In this document: in pieces, positions 9,175 to 18,664 of the stretch
Numbering within the stretch: the first letter of the stretch is position 1
Layout of the letters: every line of letters starts with the position of its first letter
NCBI GenBank assembly: GCA_946222995.1
Contig: CAMIOS010000006.1
Span: 30,890 to 94,889 of the forward strand
Source: an uncultured Enhydrobacter sp.
GTDB lineage: Bacteria; Pseudomonadota; Gammaproteobacteria; Pseudomonadales; Moraxellaceae
Length of the DNA stretch: 64,000 bases
Direction of reading: 5' to 3'
Program-made: the position numbers and the translations under genes
The notes under the pieces: model-generated
What the model saw: the letters and a program-made list of their open reading frames with translations, nothing else
The model's database searches: none
Told to the model about the DNA's origin: nothing

Positions 9175-10623
9175 TTACTTGCGTTTACGTTGAATTGCGT
9201 GAATCGCACGACCATCGGCTGACAATACTGCTTCATGGACGGCTTCTGAAATGGTTGGGTGAGCAAAGGTCATCAATTGTAAATCTTCAATGCTTGAGAC
9301 AAACTCCATCGCAATCATACCTTGGTGTACGATATCACCTGCCCCTGCGGCAACGGCATGCATACCTAACAAACGATCGGTTTTGGCATCGGCAACGACT
9401 TTAATAAAGCCTTGAGCTTCACCTGCCGCTAAGGCACGACCATTTGCCGCTAAGCTAAACTGACCAGTTTTAACTTCATAGCCTTGGGCTTTGGCTTGTT
9501 CTTCAGTCAAACCTACCCATGCAATTTCTGGATGGGTATAAATCACACTGATAATGGTATCATAATTGACTTGAACTTTTTCACCATGGATACGCTCAAC
9601 CGCCATCATGCCTTCTTCCATCGCTTTGTGAGCCAGCATTGGACCACGTACCAAGTCGCCAATTGCATACACGCCATCAAGGTTGGTTTGGCAAAAATCA
9701 TTGACATCAACCAAGCCACGCTCAGTAAGGTTAACGCCCGAATTTTCGCCCAATAACCCTTCTGAATAAGCACGACGACCCACACATACAATCAATTTAT
9801 CAAAGGTTTCGGTGCTTTGTGAGCCTTTGCTGTCAATACTAACTTCAACTTTGCCATCTTTGATCGCCGCATTGGTGACTTTGGTATCAACACGGATATC
9901 CATACCTTGGGCTTTAAGCAGTTTTGCCGCTTCTTTACTCACCGCTTTGTCAGCGACCGCTAAGAAATCTGGCATGGCTTCAAAGACCACCACTTCACTG
10001 CCTAAACGACGCCAAACAGAGCCAAGCTCAAGACCAATGACACCACCCCCAATCACACCAAGACGGGCTGGTACTTCAGTAAAATCTAATGCACCGGTTG
10101 AATCAACAATGTATTCGTTATCAACTGGCGCAACGGGGATATCAATTGGTACAGAACCTGATGCCAAAATCACATTTTTTGCGGTAATTGTCGTAGGGGC
10201 AGCACCATCTAAAGGGGTAACTTCGATTTGTTTTTCGGCAGATGTGCCATCCACTAACTTACCGGTACCTTGTAGCCAATCAACCCCGTTGCCTTTGAGT
10301 AATGCAGCCACCCCGCCGGTTAATTGCTTAACGATAGCGTCTTTCCGAGATAGCATTTTGCTAATATCGATACTCACATCACCTGTGGTAATACCATGAT
10401 CGGCTAGGTCGTGCTTGGTTGCCTCAAAACGATGTGAGCTATCAAGTAAGGCTTTTGAAGGGATACAGCCTACGTTAAGACAAGTACCACCTAGGGCTGG
10501 CTCACCTTTGTGAATACGTTTTTCGATACAAGCCACGCTCATACCCAATTGACCGGCACGAATAGCCGCTTCGTAGCCACCAGGTCCACCACCAATAATG
10601 ACTAAATCGTAGTTATTTTTCAT
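9175..10623 (-). CDS. lpdA: Dihydrolipoamide dehydrogenase (E3 of 2-oxoglutarate dehydrogenase)
   Basis: A flavoprotein that reoxidises the dihydrolipoyl group of E2 and reduces NAD. The 482-residue sequence shows the FAD-binding GGGPGGYEAA motif (residues 11-20), the redox-active disulphide GGTCLNVGC (Cys48 and Cys53), an NAD-binding GGGVIGLELG motif, and near the C-terminus FAHPTISEAVHEA with the catalytic His-Glu pair. It lies between sucB and sucC, so it is most likely the dedicated E3 of the 2-oxoglutarate complex, although E3 proteins can be shared with pyruvate dehydrogenase. Confidence 0.97.
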   Translation of the reverse strand: MKNNYDLVIIGGGPGGYEAAIRAGQLGMSVACIEKRIHKGEPALGGTCLNVGCIPSKALLDSSHRFEATKHDLADHGITTGDVSIDISKMLSRKDAIVKQLTGGVAALLKGNGVDWLQGTGKLVDGTSAEKQIEVTPLDGAAPTTITAKNVILASGSVPIDIPVAPVDNEYIVDSTGALDFTEVPARLGVIGGGVIGLELGSVWRRLGSEVVVFEAMPDFLAVADKAVSKEAAKLLKAQGMDIRVDTKVTNAAIKDGKVEVSIDSKGSQSTETFDKLIVCVGRRAYSEGLLGENSGVNLTERGLVDVNDFCQTNLDGVYAIGDLVRGPMLAHKAMEEGMMAVERIHGEKVQVNYDTIISVIYTHPEIAWVGLTEEQAKAQGYEVKTGQFSLAANGRALAAGEAQGFIKVVADAKTDRLLGMHAVAAGAGDIVHQGMIAMEFVSSIEDLQLMTFAHPTISEAVHEAVLSADGRAIHAIQRKRK

Positions 10624-10669
10624 AATTTCACCAAATTTTTGATTGTTTATTTTGAATTTTTAAATAATG

Positions 10670-10701
10670 AAGCCTGTATCAACTCTTGCCAATACAGGCT
10701 T
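10670..10701 (-). other. Intercistronic hairpin between sucB and lpd
   Basis: A perfect 10-bp inverted repeat AAGCCTGTAT / ATACAGGCTT with a 12-base loop lies directly after the sucB stop codon. The T-rich tail is on the plus-strand side (ATTTTTTAT), while the minus-strand side reads CATTATTT. In the direction of the operon it is therefore a weak terminator at best, and may instead protect or define mRNA ends. Confidence 0.55.
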
Positions 10702-10706
10702 ATTTT

Positions 10707-11969
10707 TTATAGATCAAGTAACAACATTGCTGGATTTTCAACCAATTCTTTGATGGTGACCAAGAATTGTACTGCTTCTTTACCATCAATTAGACGATGG
10801 TCATACGATAAAGCAAGATACATCATGGGCAAAATCACCACTTGACCATTGACTGCCATTGGGCGTTCTTTGGTGGCGTGCATACCCAAAATTGCCGTTT
10901 GTGGTGGGTTAATAATGGGCGTAGACATCAATGAACCAAACACACCGCCATTGGTAATCGTGAATGTACCACCTGTCATATCTTCAATTGCAAGCTTACC
11001 TTCACGGGCTTTGCTGGCATAATCACCGATTGAACGCTCAATATCCGCCATGCTCATTTGATCGGTATCACGCAACACAGGTACCACTAGACCACGGTCG
11101 CTAGAAACCGCAACGCCCACGTCGTAATAACCGTGATACACGATATCATTGCCATCAATTGAGGCATTAACCGCAGGGAAACGCTTTAAGGCTTCAGTCG
11201 CTGCTTTCACGAAAATCGACATAAAGCCGAGTTTTACGCCATGACGTTTTTCAAAGCGCTCTTTAAACTCACCACGCAATTCCATGATTGGTTTCATGTT
11301 CACTTCGTTAAATGTGGTTAACATGGCCGTTTCTTGGGTCGCAGCTAACAAACGCTCAGCGACTTTGGCACGTAGGCGGGTCATGGGAACTCGTTTATCA
11401 GCGCGTTGTCCGACAGCATTGGCGACGACTTGACCATTATCAGTTTTGATAGCGGGATTGGCTTTTAAGGTTGGGTTTGCCATGTCTTCTTTGGTCACAC
11501 GGCCGCCACGTCCTGTCCCTTCTACATCTGCTGGGTTTACACCTGTGGTGTTGGCTGCTTTACGCACCGCTGGGGCTTGATCTTTATAGGCTTCTTCATT
11601 GCCTTTTGCTTGGCTGTTTTGCTCTTGAACAGGTGCAGAGACTGATTCTGGCGCAACTGTAGTACCTTTATTAGCTTCTGCTTCTGTTAATTGCGTATCA
11701 GTAGCTGGTTGACTTGTAGCAGCGGCAGCAGTAGCCCCTTCGGTTAATTCACCAATGGTTTCAGCAGATAAAACAGTATCATCAATATTTTTGATAATTT
11801 TGCTAAGCACGCCGTCGGCTTGTGCTACAACTTCCAGTACTACTTTGTCGGTTTCAATTTCACAAAGAACAGCGTCACGGGTTACTTGATCACCTTCATT
11901 ATAGTTCCACGCTACAATCGTACCGTCTGCAACGGATTCTGGAAATACGGGGGCTTTAATCTCACTCAT
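10707..11969 (-). CDS. sucB: 2-oxoglutarate dehydrogenase E2, dihydrolipoamide succinyltransferase
   Basis: Core subunit of the 2-oxoglutarate dehydrogenase complex; it transfers the succinyl group from lipoate to CoA. The domain order is a lipoyl domain with modified lysine K42 in ETDKVVLEV, an Ala/Glu/Thr/Gln-rich linker (about 80-130), a peripheral-subunit-binding domain (PAVRKAANTTGV), a second linker, and the C-terminal catalytic domain ending SYDHRLIDGKEAV, where the His and Asp are catalytic. The length of 420 residues is normal. It follows sucA by 142 bp, with a hairpin in the gap. Confidence 0.97.
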   Translation of the reverse strand: MSEIKAPVFPESVADGTIVAWNYNEGDQVTRDAVLCEIETDKVVLEVVAQADGVLSKIIKNIDDTVLSAETIGELTEGATAAAATSQPATDTQLTEAEANKGTTVAPESVSAPVQEQNSQAKGNEEAYKDQAPAVRKAANTTGVNPADVEGTGRGGRVTKEDMANPTLKANPAIKTDNGQVVANAVGQRADKRVPMTRLRAKVAERLLAATQETAMLTTFNEVNMKPIMELRGEFKERFEKRHGVKLGFMSIFVKAATEALKRFPAVNASIDGNDIVYHGYYDVGVAVSSDRGLVVPVLRDTDQMSMADIERSIGDYASKAREGKLAIEDMTGGTFTITNGGVFGSLMSTPIINPPQTAILGMHATKERPMAVNGQVVILPMMYLALSYDHRLIDGKEAVQFLVTIKELVENPAMLLLDL

Positions 11970-12067
11970 GGAAAACTCCTAGTTAATTTCACATTTTTTC
12001 ATTATTAATGGGTAAATATGCTTTTTCTGCTTGGTTTAGTTGTAACAGTCTAAAACCAAAAAACAGT

Positions 12068-12103
12068 AAGGATAAGTACCATGATGCTTTCATACTTATC
12101 CTT
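12068..12103 (-). other. Intercistronic hairpin between sucA and sucB
   Basis: A perfect 11-bp inverted repeat AAGGATAAGTA / TACTTATCCTT with a 14-base loop lies 8 bp after the sucA stop. On the minus strand the stem is followed by CTGTTTTTT, close to an intrinsic terminator, so some transcripts may stop here and lower sucB relative to sucA. That role is inference. Confidence 0.6.
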
Positions 12104-12111
12104 TAAAACTT

Positions 12112-15048
12112 TTAGTCAGTCGCTTGTTTTTCAGCCACTTCGGCTTTGGCTTCTAGTTTGTCTTCTGTGCTGTCTTCATTACTTGGCAAGCCTAATGCAT
12201 CATTGATGACTTTTTGCTGTTGGGCAATGTGCATTTGCATTGAACCTGCGGCGGGCGCAGCAGATGAAGGGCGAGCCACCGGCTCTAATAAATACGCCTT
12301 AGTTGGACGAGTAGCAGGTTTAGGCGGTGCAATCAAACGGAACAAGTGTGGTGCAAGATAATACCAAGCGCCTTGGTTGCGTGGTTCTTCTTGAGTCCAT
12401 ACAATACCTTCAAGGTTCGGGTATTTTGCCACTTCTTCTAAAATACGGGCTTCTGGCAATGGATAAAGTTGCTCAATACGTACAATGGCAACATTTTCTA
12501 GTCCCAATTCACGGCGTTTTTCTAGTAAGTCGTAATATATTTTACCGCCACAAAGTACCAAACGTGTCACTTTATTGTTATCTAGTTGGTCAATTTCGCT
12601 AATGACTGTCTCAAATTTGCCATTGGCTAATTCTTCCAAGGTTGAAACCGCCAGTTTATGACGTAACAAAGACTTTGGTGACATAACAATCATTGGCTTA
12701 CGTGCAGGGCGAATCACTTGACGACGCAAGGCATGAAAAATCTGTGCTGGTGTCGTTGGTGTCAATACTTGCATATTGTCTTCGGCACAAAGCTGTAAAT
12801 AGCGCTCTAGACGAGCCGATGAATGCTCTGGTCCTTGACCTTCATAACCATGTGGTAATAGCATGGTTAGACCACATAGCCGTTGCCATTTGGTTTCACC
12901 GCTTGAGATAAATTGGTCAATGACCACTTGTGCGCCATTGGCAAAATCGCCAAATTGGGCTTCCCAAATAACCAACGCATTAGGTACCGTGGTCGCATAG
13001 CCGTATTCAAATGCCAACACCGCCTCTTCTGATAATAGTGAGTTAAAAGTATCAAAACGGGCTTGATTTGCGGATAGATTGGCAAGTGGCACATACATGC
13101 TACCATCTTTCATATTAAAGAGTTCAGAATGACGATGTGAGAAGGTACCACGCCCCACGTCTTCCCCTGTAATACGCACAGGATAGCCTTCATCTACCAG
13201 CGAGGCATAGGCTAAGGTTTCTGCCGCGCCCCAGTTCAAGGGTTCTTGCCCTGTTTGCATGGCATGGCGTTGCTCCACCACTTTTTGGACTTGGCGTTGT
13301 AACTCATAACCTGCTGGCATTTGAGCCATTTTTTCGCCGTATGCCTTTAATTTACTAATGTCAACGCTCGTGTCCCAATTGTCTTGTAATTTATGACCAA
13401 GATATGGGGTCCAATCAACGTACAGTTCTTTATTAGGTTCACGTACCAACGAACTGGCAACATACTCACCTTTATCGAGCGATTCACGATACTGGTCTTC
13501 ATAAGCCACGCTTTCTTCTTTGCTAAGTAGCCCCTCTGCCACTAATTTATTGGCATATAGTTCACGGGTACTTGGCAATTTTTTGATAACCGAATACATT
13601 AAAGGTTGAGTGGCAGATGGCTCATCCGCCTCGTTATGTCCGTTACGGCGATAACAATACATATCAATCACGATATCTTTGTGGAATTCTCTGCGATAAT
13701 CATGGGCAAGCTGGGCAATAAAGACAACGGCTTCTGGGTTATCACCATTCACATGAAAAATTGGGGCGTGAACCATTTTGGCGATATCAGTACAATATTC
13801 TGTCGACCGCGCATCTTCTAGGCGACTGGTTGTAAAACCTACTTGGTTATTAATCACAATATGTAACGTACCGCCGGTGGCATAGGCACGGGTCTGTGAC
13901 ATTTGGAACGTTTCTTGGTTAACACCTTGGCCGGCAAAAGCCGCATCACCGTGCACCACAATTGGCAATACTTGATTGCCCGCTGTGTCATCGCGTCGAA
14001 CTTGTCTTGCCCGCACCGAACCAATTAATACTGGCGATACAATCTCAAGATGCGAGGGGTTAAAGGCCAATGCCAGGTGAGCTTCACCGCCTGGGGTCAT
14101 CACATTTGATGAAAAACCATTGTGATATTTCACATCACCAGAACCCACGGTCGGTAATTTTTTACCATCAAATTCATCAAACAGATCTTTTGGATTTTTA
14201 CCCAAAATATTGACAAGTAAGTTTAAACGTCCACGGTGTGCCATACCAATAACCATTTCTTTGGTGCCATTCTCACCAGCACGTTGGATCATCTCATTGA
14301 CCATCGGGATAAAACTTTCCCCACCCTCAAGACCGAAACGTTTAACCCCTGTATATTTACGAGCCAGATATTTTTCTAAGCCTTCAGCGGCAGTTAATCG
14401 CTCTAGAATGGCTTTACGTTTTTCATCGTCAAATTTGATAAACCCAAGATTTTGCTCAAGGTATTTTTCGATCCAACGTTTTTCTTTGGCAGTGGTGACG
14501 TGAAAATACTCTGCCCCAATACTACTACAATAAACCCGGTTAAGAATCTCTAGAATTTCACGCAAAGTAGCCGTTTCTTTACCAATATGTAAGTCACTCA
14601 CGGGGTACACGGTGTCTAAATCAGCAGAAGATAGCCCGTAGTATTCTAGACTTAATTCTTCGATTTGCGGACGGGGCATCAATCCTAGTGGGTCAAGTTT
14701 GGCATGGCGATGACCACGGCGACGATAATTAGAAATGAGTTTTTGCACACCCATTTGATTGTCACTAAACTCGCGTAATTGGCTAGGATTGACTATGTCA
14801 CCTGTTTGAGAAGTGACTTTACTGGCAGTGGTATTACGAGCCAATAATAAAAATTGATCTTGAATGGCATGATGCAGAGCCTGCTTGTCAGCATCACTTG
14901 CAAATTGCTCAAAATAAGGCAAATACTGAGGGTCAACACTTTGGGGATCTTGTAAATACTGTTCGTAGAGAGATTCGAGATAAACGGCGTTATCTGCAGA
15001 CAGTTCGGTTGAACCTACTGTCGAGGCGGTAGAATGGCTGGTGTTCAT
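12112..15048 (-). CDS. sucA: 2-oxoglutarate dehydrogenase E1 component
   Basis: Thiamine-diphosphate-dependent decarboxylase that starts the 2-oxoglutarate to succinyl-CoA conversion. The protein of 978 residues is somewhat longer than E. coli SucA (933), because of an Ala/Glu-rich tail after the last catalytic region. Family marks include the N-terminal YEQYLQDPQSV segment that binds E2, GMAHRGRLNLL, GDAAFAGQG and the thiamine-site region HGDAAF...NNQVGFTTS. It stands between sdhB and sucB on the minus strand, with 462 bp of non-coding DNA before it, enough for its own promoter. Confidence 0.97.
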   Translation of the reverse strand: MNTSHSTASTVGSTELSADNAVYLESLYEQYLQDPQSVDPQYLPYFEQFASDADKQALHHAIQDQFLLLARNTTASKVTSQTGDIVNPSQLREFSDNQMGVQKLISNYRRRGHRHAKLDPLGLMPRPQIEELSLEYYGLSSADLDTVYPVSDLHIGKETATLREILEILNRVYCSSIGAEYFHVTTAKEKRWIEKYLEQNLGFIKFDDEKRKAILERLTAAEGLEKYLARKYTGVKRFGLEGGESFIPMVNEMIQRAGENGTKEMVIGMAHRGRLNLLVNILGKNPKDLFDEFDGKKLPTVGSGDVKYHNGFSSNVMTPGGEAHLALAFNPSHLEIVSPVLIGSVRARQVRRDDTAGNQVLPIVVHGDAAFAGQGVNQETFQMSQTRAYATGGTLHIVINNQVGFTTSRLEDARSTEYCTDIAKMVHAPIFHVNGDNPEAVVFIAQLAHDYRREFHKDIVIDMYCYRRNGHNEADEPSATQPLMYSVIKKLPSTRELYANKLVAEGLLSKEESVAYEDQYRESLDKGEYVASSLVREPNKELYVDWTPYLGHKLQDNWDTSVDISKLKAYGEKMAQMPAGYELQRQVQKVVEQRHAMQTGQEPLNWGAAETLAYASLVDEGYPVRITGEDVGRGTFSHRHSELFNMKDGSMYVPLANLSANQARFDTFNSLLSEEAVLAFEYGYATTVPNALVIWEAQFGDFANGAQVVIDQFISSGETKWQRLCGLTMLLPHGYEGQGPEHSSARLERYLQLCAEDNMQVLTPTTPAQIFHALRRQVIRPARKPMIVMSPKSLLRHKLAVSTLEELANGKFETVISEIDQLDNNKVTRLVLCGGKIYYDLLEKRRELGLENVAIVRIEQLYPLPEARILEEVAKYPNLEGIVWTQEEPRNQGAWYYLAPHLFRLIAPPKPATRPTKAYLLEPVARPSSAAPAAGSMQMHIAQQQKVINDALGLPSNEDSTEDKLEAKAEVAEKQATD

Positions 15049-15510
15049 AATACTCTTCTATCTTTATTTGAATTTAAAGGCGATGTTGAAAGAAAGTTTT
15101 TTATCTCATTAGCGTAACATTATTGGATGATGCAAAGAATTTGCCTAGATAATAGTAATCATTTACCAACGAAATATATCTTTGGGTTTTGATATTTATA
15201 AGCGCTTGAGCGAATTTGAGTAATTATTTATCACGCTCTATCAAATACTTAATACAAAATTTCTTTACTCATTGAAATAATGCAAATAGCTAGTCATTCT
15301 CATGTTATTATAAAGCAGGCTACATGCTGACTGTGTTGTATTTTGTTTAGTTAAATAGCCTTAGCCTTTCAACAAGCTATGCATAAGTCATACAACGTCA
15401 GCTTATCCCTAGCAAAAATTTTAAGCCCTAAAAAACAAGTCGTGGTCATAAATGACAAATACCCTGTAATAGTTAAATTATCAGGGTATTTTTTTCGACG
15501 CTATTTTGTT
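15049..15510. other. Gap between sdhB and sucA (462 bp)
   Basis: No open frame of note. The end nearest sdhB holds a stem-loop listed separately. The rest is AT-rich and probably carries the sucA promoter and leader; AGAG lies a few bases before the sucA ATG. I could not pick out a convincing minus 35/minus 10 pair. Confidence 0.5.
15457..15496 (-). terminator. Stem-loop after sdhB, probable terminator
   Basis: Inverted repeat AATACCCTG (15458-15466) and CAGGGTATT (15482-15490), just beyond the sdhB stop. The run of T lies on the plus-strand side. In the direction of sdhB the tail reads ATTTGTCATTT, which is weaker, so termination may be partial and allow read-through into sucA. Confidence 0.55.
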
Positions 15511-16221
15511 TTAGCCTGCTTGACCAATCAATAGATTACGTAAATGCCCAATGGCTTTGGTGGGGTTTAAGCCTTTAGGACAAACGGCTACGCAATTCAT
15601 GATACCACGGCAGCGAAATAGGCTAAATGGATCGTCAAGGCGAGCCAAGCGTTCTTGTGTGTCGGTATCTCGACTATCTGCCACAAAACGATAACCATTT
15701 AACAGCGCTGAGGGACCTAAGAATTTATCAGGGTTCCACCAAAATGAAGGGCAACTTGTGGAACAACAAGCACACAAGATACATTCATAAAGACCATTAA
15801 GTTTTTCACGGTCTTCTGGCGATTGTAAACGCTCAGTGGGTGGGGCAGGTTGGTCATTAATCAAATATGGATGAACTTTTTCATATTGTTCATAGAATTG
15901 GTTCATATCAACAACCAAGTCACGAATCACCGGCAATCCTGGTAAGGGACGGAGTGTGATTTTTTGTGGCAAGGTATTCATATTCACAAGACATGACAAC
16001 CCATTTTTACCATTAATATTCATACCGTCCGAACCACAAATGCCTTCACGGCAGGAACGACGAAAACTAATGGTTTCATCCATTTTTTTTAAGCGAACCA
16101 GTACGTCTAATAACATACGATCTGAGTCTAGCAACTCAATTTGGTATGTTTGCATACGTGGGGCTGCATCCTTATCAGGATCGTAGCGAAAAATTTCGAT
16201 GGTGCGAGTACCTCGGCTCAT
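15511..16221 (-). CDS. sdhB: Succinate dehydrogenase iron-sulfur subunit
   Basis: Carries the three iron-sulfur clusters that pass electrons from SdhA to ubiquinone at the membrane. The 236-residue protein shows the plant-type 2Fe-2S motif (SCREGICGSDGM ... LSC) in the N-terminal half. In the C-terminal half are the CILCACCSTSCPSFWW motif and a later CRGIMNCVAVCPKGLNP motif for the 4Fe-4S and 3Fe-4S clusters. It follows sdhA by 127 bp, and the gap contains a hairpin. It is a peripheral subunit on the cytoplasmic face of the inner membrane. Confidence 0.98.
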   Translation of the reverse strand: MSRGTRTIEIFRYDPDKDAAPRMQTYQIELLDSDRMLLDVLVRLKKMDETISFRRSCREGICGSDGMNINGKNGLSCLVNMNTLPQKITLRPLPGLPVIRDLVVDMNQFYEQYEKVHPYLINDQPAPPTERLQSPEDREKLNGLYECILCACCSTSCPSFWWNPDKFLGPSALLNGYRFVADSRDTDTQERLARLDDPFSLFRCRGIMNCVAVCPKGLNPTKAIGHLRNLLIGQAG

Positions 16222-16297
16222 ATTGCTAAACTCCTCACTGTGACATTTTTAATAGACTTCTTAAAAATATCAAATTTTAAAAGAATTTTTGAACATA

Positions 16298-16320
16298 GCA
16301 GGCGTATTAAATACGCCGCT
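16298..16320 (-). other. Intercistronic hairpin between sdhA and sdhB
   Basis: Core stem GGCGTAT / ATACGCC with a 3-base loop (16301-16317), extended by AGC/GCT across one bulged A. No T run follows on the minus strand, so this is not a simple terminator. Processing or stabilisation of the sdhB end of the message is possible. Confidence 0.5.
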
Positions 16321-16348
16321 ACTAAAGAACTTTAAGTTGGTTAAACCT

Positions 16349-18202
16349 TTAGAAAGTACGAACTTTTGGCTCAACGTAATCCACGGTTAAAGGGCTTTTA
16401 CGCACAGGTTTATAAATAACGCGGTTACCTTCTGAATACCAAAGCGTGTGCTTCATCCATTCATGGTCGTTACGACCCAGCGGTGCATAGCTATCATCGG
16501 CTGGGCGTTCATAGTCAACCACCGTATGTGCACCACGACACTCTTGGCGTAATGATGCAGAAATCATGGTCGCTTTAGCAACTTCATATAGATTTGCCAC
16601 TTCTAACGCCTCGATACGAGCAGTATTAAAGACTTGTGATTTATCTGCCAAGTGTACTTGATTGACTTTGCTTTCTAACGCCAAGATTTTTTGCACGCCT
16701 TCATTCATTGACGCTTGGGTACGAAATACACCCGCATGTTGCTGCATGGTACGGCGAATCTCATCTGCCACATCTTGGGCATTTAGACCCGTGGTGGTCT
16801 GCTGTAAATAATTGAGACGCGCCAAGGTTTTATCAAGTACCGTTGGTGGCAGTGGCTCATATTCGTGACGGTCAGCCGCGTGGAACTCATCAATAATATG
16901 CTGACCTGCCGCACGACCAAATACGACTAAGTCAAGTAATGAGTTAGTACCTAAACGGTTCGCACCATGAACAGACACACAAGAACATTCACCAATGGCA
17001 TATAAACCTTTAACAATGGTTTGCTCAGCATATAAGCCCTCGGCATCCGTGCCAGCTTCAAGGTTTGGTATTACCACTTGACCATGAATATTGGTTGGAA
17101 TGCCGCCCATTTGGTAATGGATGGTTGGAACAACAGGAATCGGCTCTTTGGTAATATCCACGTTAGCAAAGTTTTTACCAATCTCATAGACTGACGGTAA
17201 CCGCTTCATGATGGTTTCAACACCCAAGTGGGTCATATCTAATACCACATAGTCACCATTAGGGCCACAGCCACGACCTTCTTTAATTTCCTGGTCCATT
17301 GAGCGTGAGACGAAATCACGTGGGGCTAAATCTTTTAAGGTTGGGGCATAACGCTCCATAAAGGCTTCACCGTCTTTATTACGAAGTAATGCACCTTCAC
17401 CACGACAGCCTTCGGTCAACAATACACCGGCACCTGCCACACCCGTTGGGTGAAATTGCCAAAATTCCATGTCTTGTAGTGGAATACCCGCACGCACTGC
17501 CATACCTAGACCATCACCCGTATTAATAAAGGCATTGGTTGATGCGGCAAAAATACGCCCTGCCCCACCTGTGGCAAGTACCGTGGTTTTGGCTTGGAAT
17601 ACCGCGATTTTACCGGTTTCTTGGTCTAGCGCAATCACGCCATTGATGTCACCTTTGCTATCTTTTACCAAGTCTAACGCAATCCACTCAATAAAAAATT
17701 GGGTGCCTTGTTCAAGGTTTTTTTGGTACAGCGTATGAAGCAGCGCGTGCCCGGTACGGTCAGCGGCCGCACAGGCACGCTGTACCGCTTTTTCGCCATA
17801 ATTGGCGGTATGTCCACCAAATGGACGCTGATAAATTGTACCATCGGCATTACGGTCAAATGGCATCCCCATATGCTCTAGTTCATACACGACTTTTGGG
17901 GCTTCACGACACATATACTCAATCGCATCTTGATCGCCTAGCCAGTCAGAGCCTTTAATGGTGTCATAAAAGTGAAAGTGCCAGTTATCATCACTCATAT
18001 TTCCCAAACTTGCCCCGATACCGCCTTGGGCGGCGACTGTATGTGAACGGGTTGGGAACACTTTGGTTAAAACGGCGACATTCATACCGCCACGAGCCAA
18101 TTGTAGTGAGGCACGCATACCTGAACCACCACCACCAACAATGACCGCATCAAACGACAGGGTTTGAATATTGCTGATAGTGTTATCTTGTTTTGTTGCC
18201 AT
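16349..18202 (-). CDS. sdhA: Succinate dehydrogenase flavoprotein subunit
   Basis: Oxidises succinate to fumarate with covalently bound FAD. The 617-residue sequence has the dinucleotide-binding VGGGGSGMRASL motif near residue 22 and the flavinylation histidine H54 in RSHTVAAQGG. Further on are the substrate-site GGHTANYGEKAV region and a C-terminal domain with RQECRGAHTVVDY. Its length is that of standard proteobacterial SdhA. It follows sdhD by 120 bp in the minus-strand sdhCDAB order. Confidence 0.98.
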   Translation of the reverse strand: MATKQDNTISNIQTLSFDAVIVGGGGSGMRASLQLARGGMNVAVLTKVFPTRSHTVAAQGGIGASLGNMSDDNWHFHFYDTIKGSDWLGDQDAIEYMCREAPKVVYELEHMGMPFDRNADGTIYQRPFGGHTANYGEKAVQRACAAADRTGHALLHTLYQKNLEQGTQFFIEWIALDLVKDSKGDINGVIALDQETGKIAVFQAKTTVLATGGAGRIFAASTNAFINTGDGLGMAVRAGIPLQDMEFWQFHPTGVAGAGVLLTEGCRGEGALLRNKDGEAFMERYAPTLKDLAPRDFVSRSMDQEIKEGRGCGPNGDYVVLDMTHLGVETIMKRLPSVYEIGKNFANVDITKEPIPVVPTIHYQMGGIPTNIHGQVVIPNLEAGTDAEGLYAEQTIVKGLYAIGECSCVSVHGANRLGTNSLLDLVVFGRAAGQHIIDEFHAADRHEYEPLPPTVLDKTLARLNYLQQTTTGLNAQDVADEIRRTMQQHAGVFRTQASMNEGVQKILALESKVNQVHLADKSQVFNTARIEALEVANLYEVAKATMISASLRQECRGAHTVVDYERPADDSYAPLGRNDHEWMKHTLWYSEGNRVIYKPVRKSPLTVDYVEPKVRTF

Positions 18203-18322
18203 TGCTTTAATTCCTAAGCTTTAAACATCATGAAAATAAGTTATCAAAACAACAATCATCATGAACATTGAATCTACTGCGAATAATATTTCTTAGCCAA
18301 TCAAATCAACTAAACTGAGTGA

Positions 18323-18664
18323 TTAGAAAAAGAAAATCATCACGCCCCAGAAAAGATACACGATAATCGCAATAATCATCGCCGCTTGTAGCACAAAGCG
18401 TAAACCAGTTGACTTCACATAATCGGTAAATACCGTCCACATACCGACCCACGCATGCCCTGCCAATGCCAAAATCGCAAGCAAACTAAACAATCGCATT
18501 GGCATACTCAACATAAAGCCTTGCCACATCTCAAACGTCGGGTGTAAGTGCATCAAAAACCACACCAGTAGCACCACCGAATATACTGCCAAAATCACCG
18601 CACTAATACGTTGAACGACCCAATCACGTGAGCCCGAGCCTGTTAGACCTGTTGCACTTTTCAT
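18323..18664 (-). CDS. sdhD: Succinate dehydrogenase membrane anchor subunit
   Basis: One of two small integral membrane subunits that bind haem b and ubiquinone and anchor SdhAB. I place the start at 18664, where MKSATGLTGSGSRDW begins. This ATG overlaps the sdhC stop as TGATG, whereas the open frame's first ATG lies inside sdhC. The 113-residue product has an N-terminal SGSRDWVVQRISA quinone-site region and three hydrophobic helices. The His in LAGHAWVGMWTV is the likely haem ligand by family knowledge. Confidence 0.93.
   Translation of the reverse strand: MKSATGLTGSGSRDWVVQRISAVILAVYSVVLLVWFLMHLHPTFEMWQGFMLSMPMRLFSLLAILALAGHAWVGMWTVFTDYVKSTGLRFVLQAAMIIAIIVYLFWGVMIFFF

Noticed and set aside
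9812..10399. 195-codon plus-strand frame opposite lpd
   Set aside because: It is antisense to a complete dihydrolipoamide dehydrogenase gene with all motifs; a shadow of high-content codons.
15457..15496. Reading the stem after sdhB as the terminator of an unknown plus-strand gene
   Set aside because: The T run does face the plus strand, but no plus-strand gene or frame lies upstream; a weak minus-strand terminator for sdhB is simpler.
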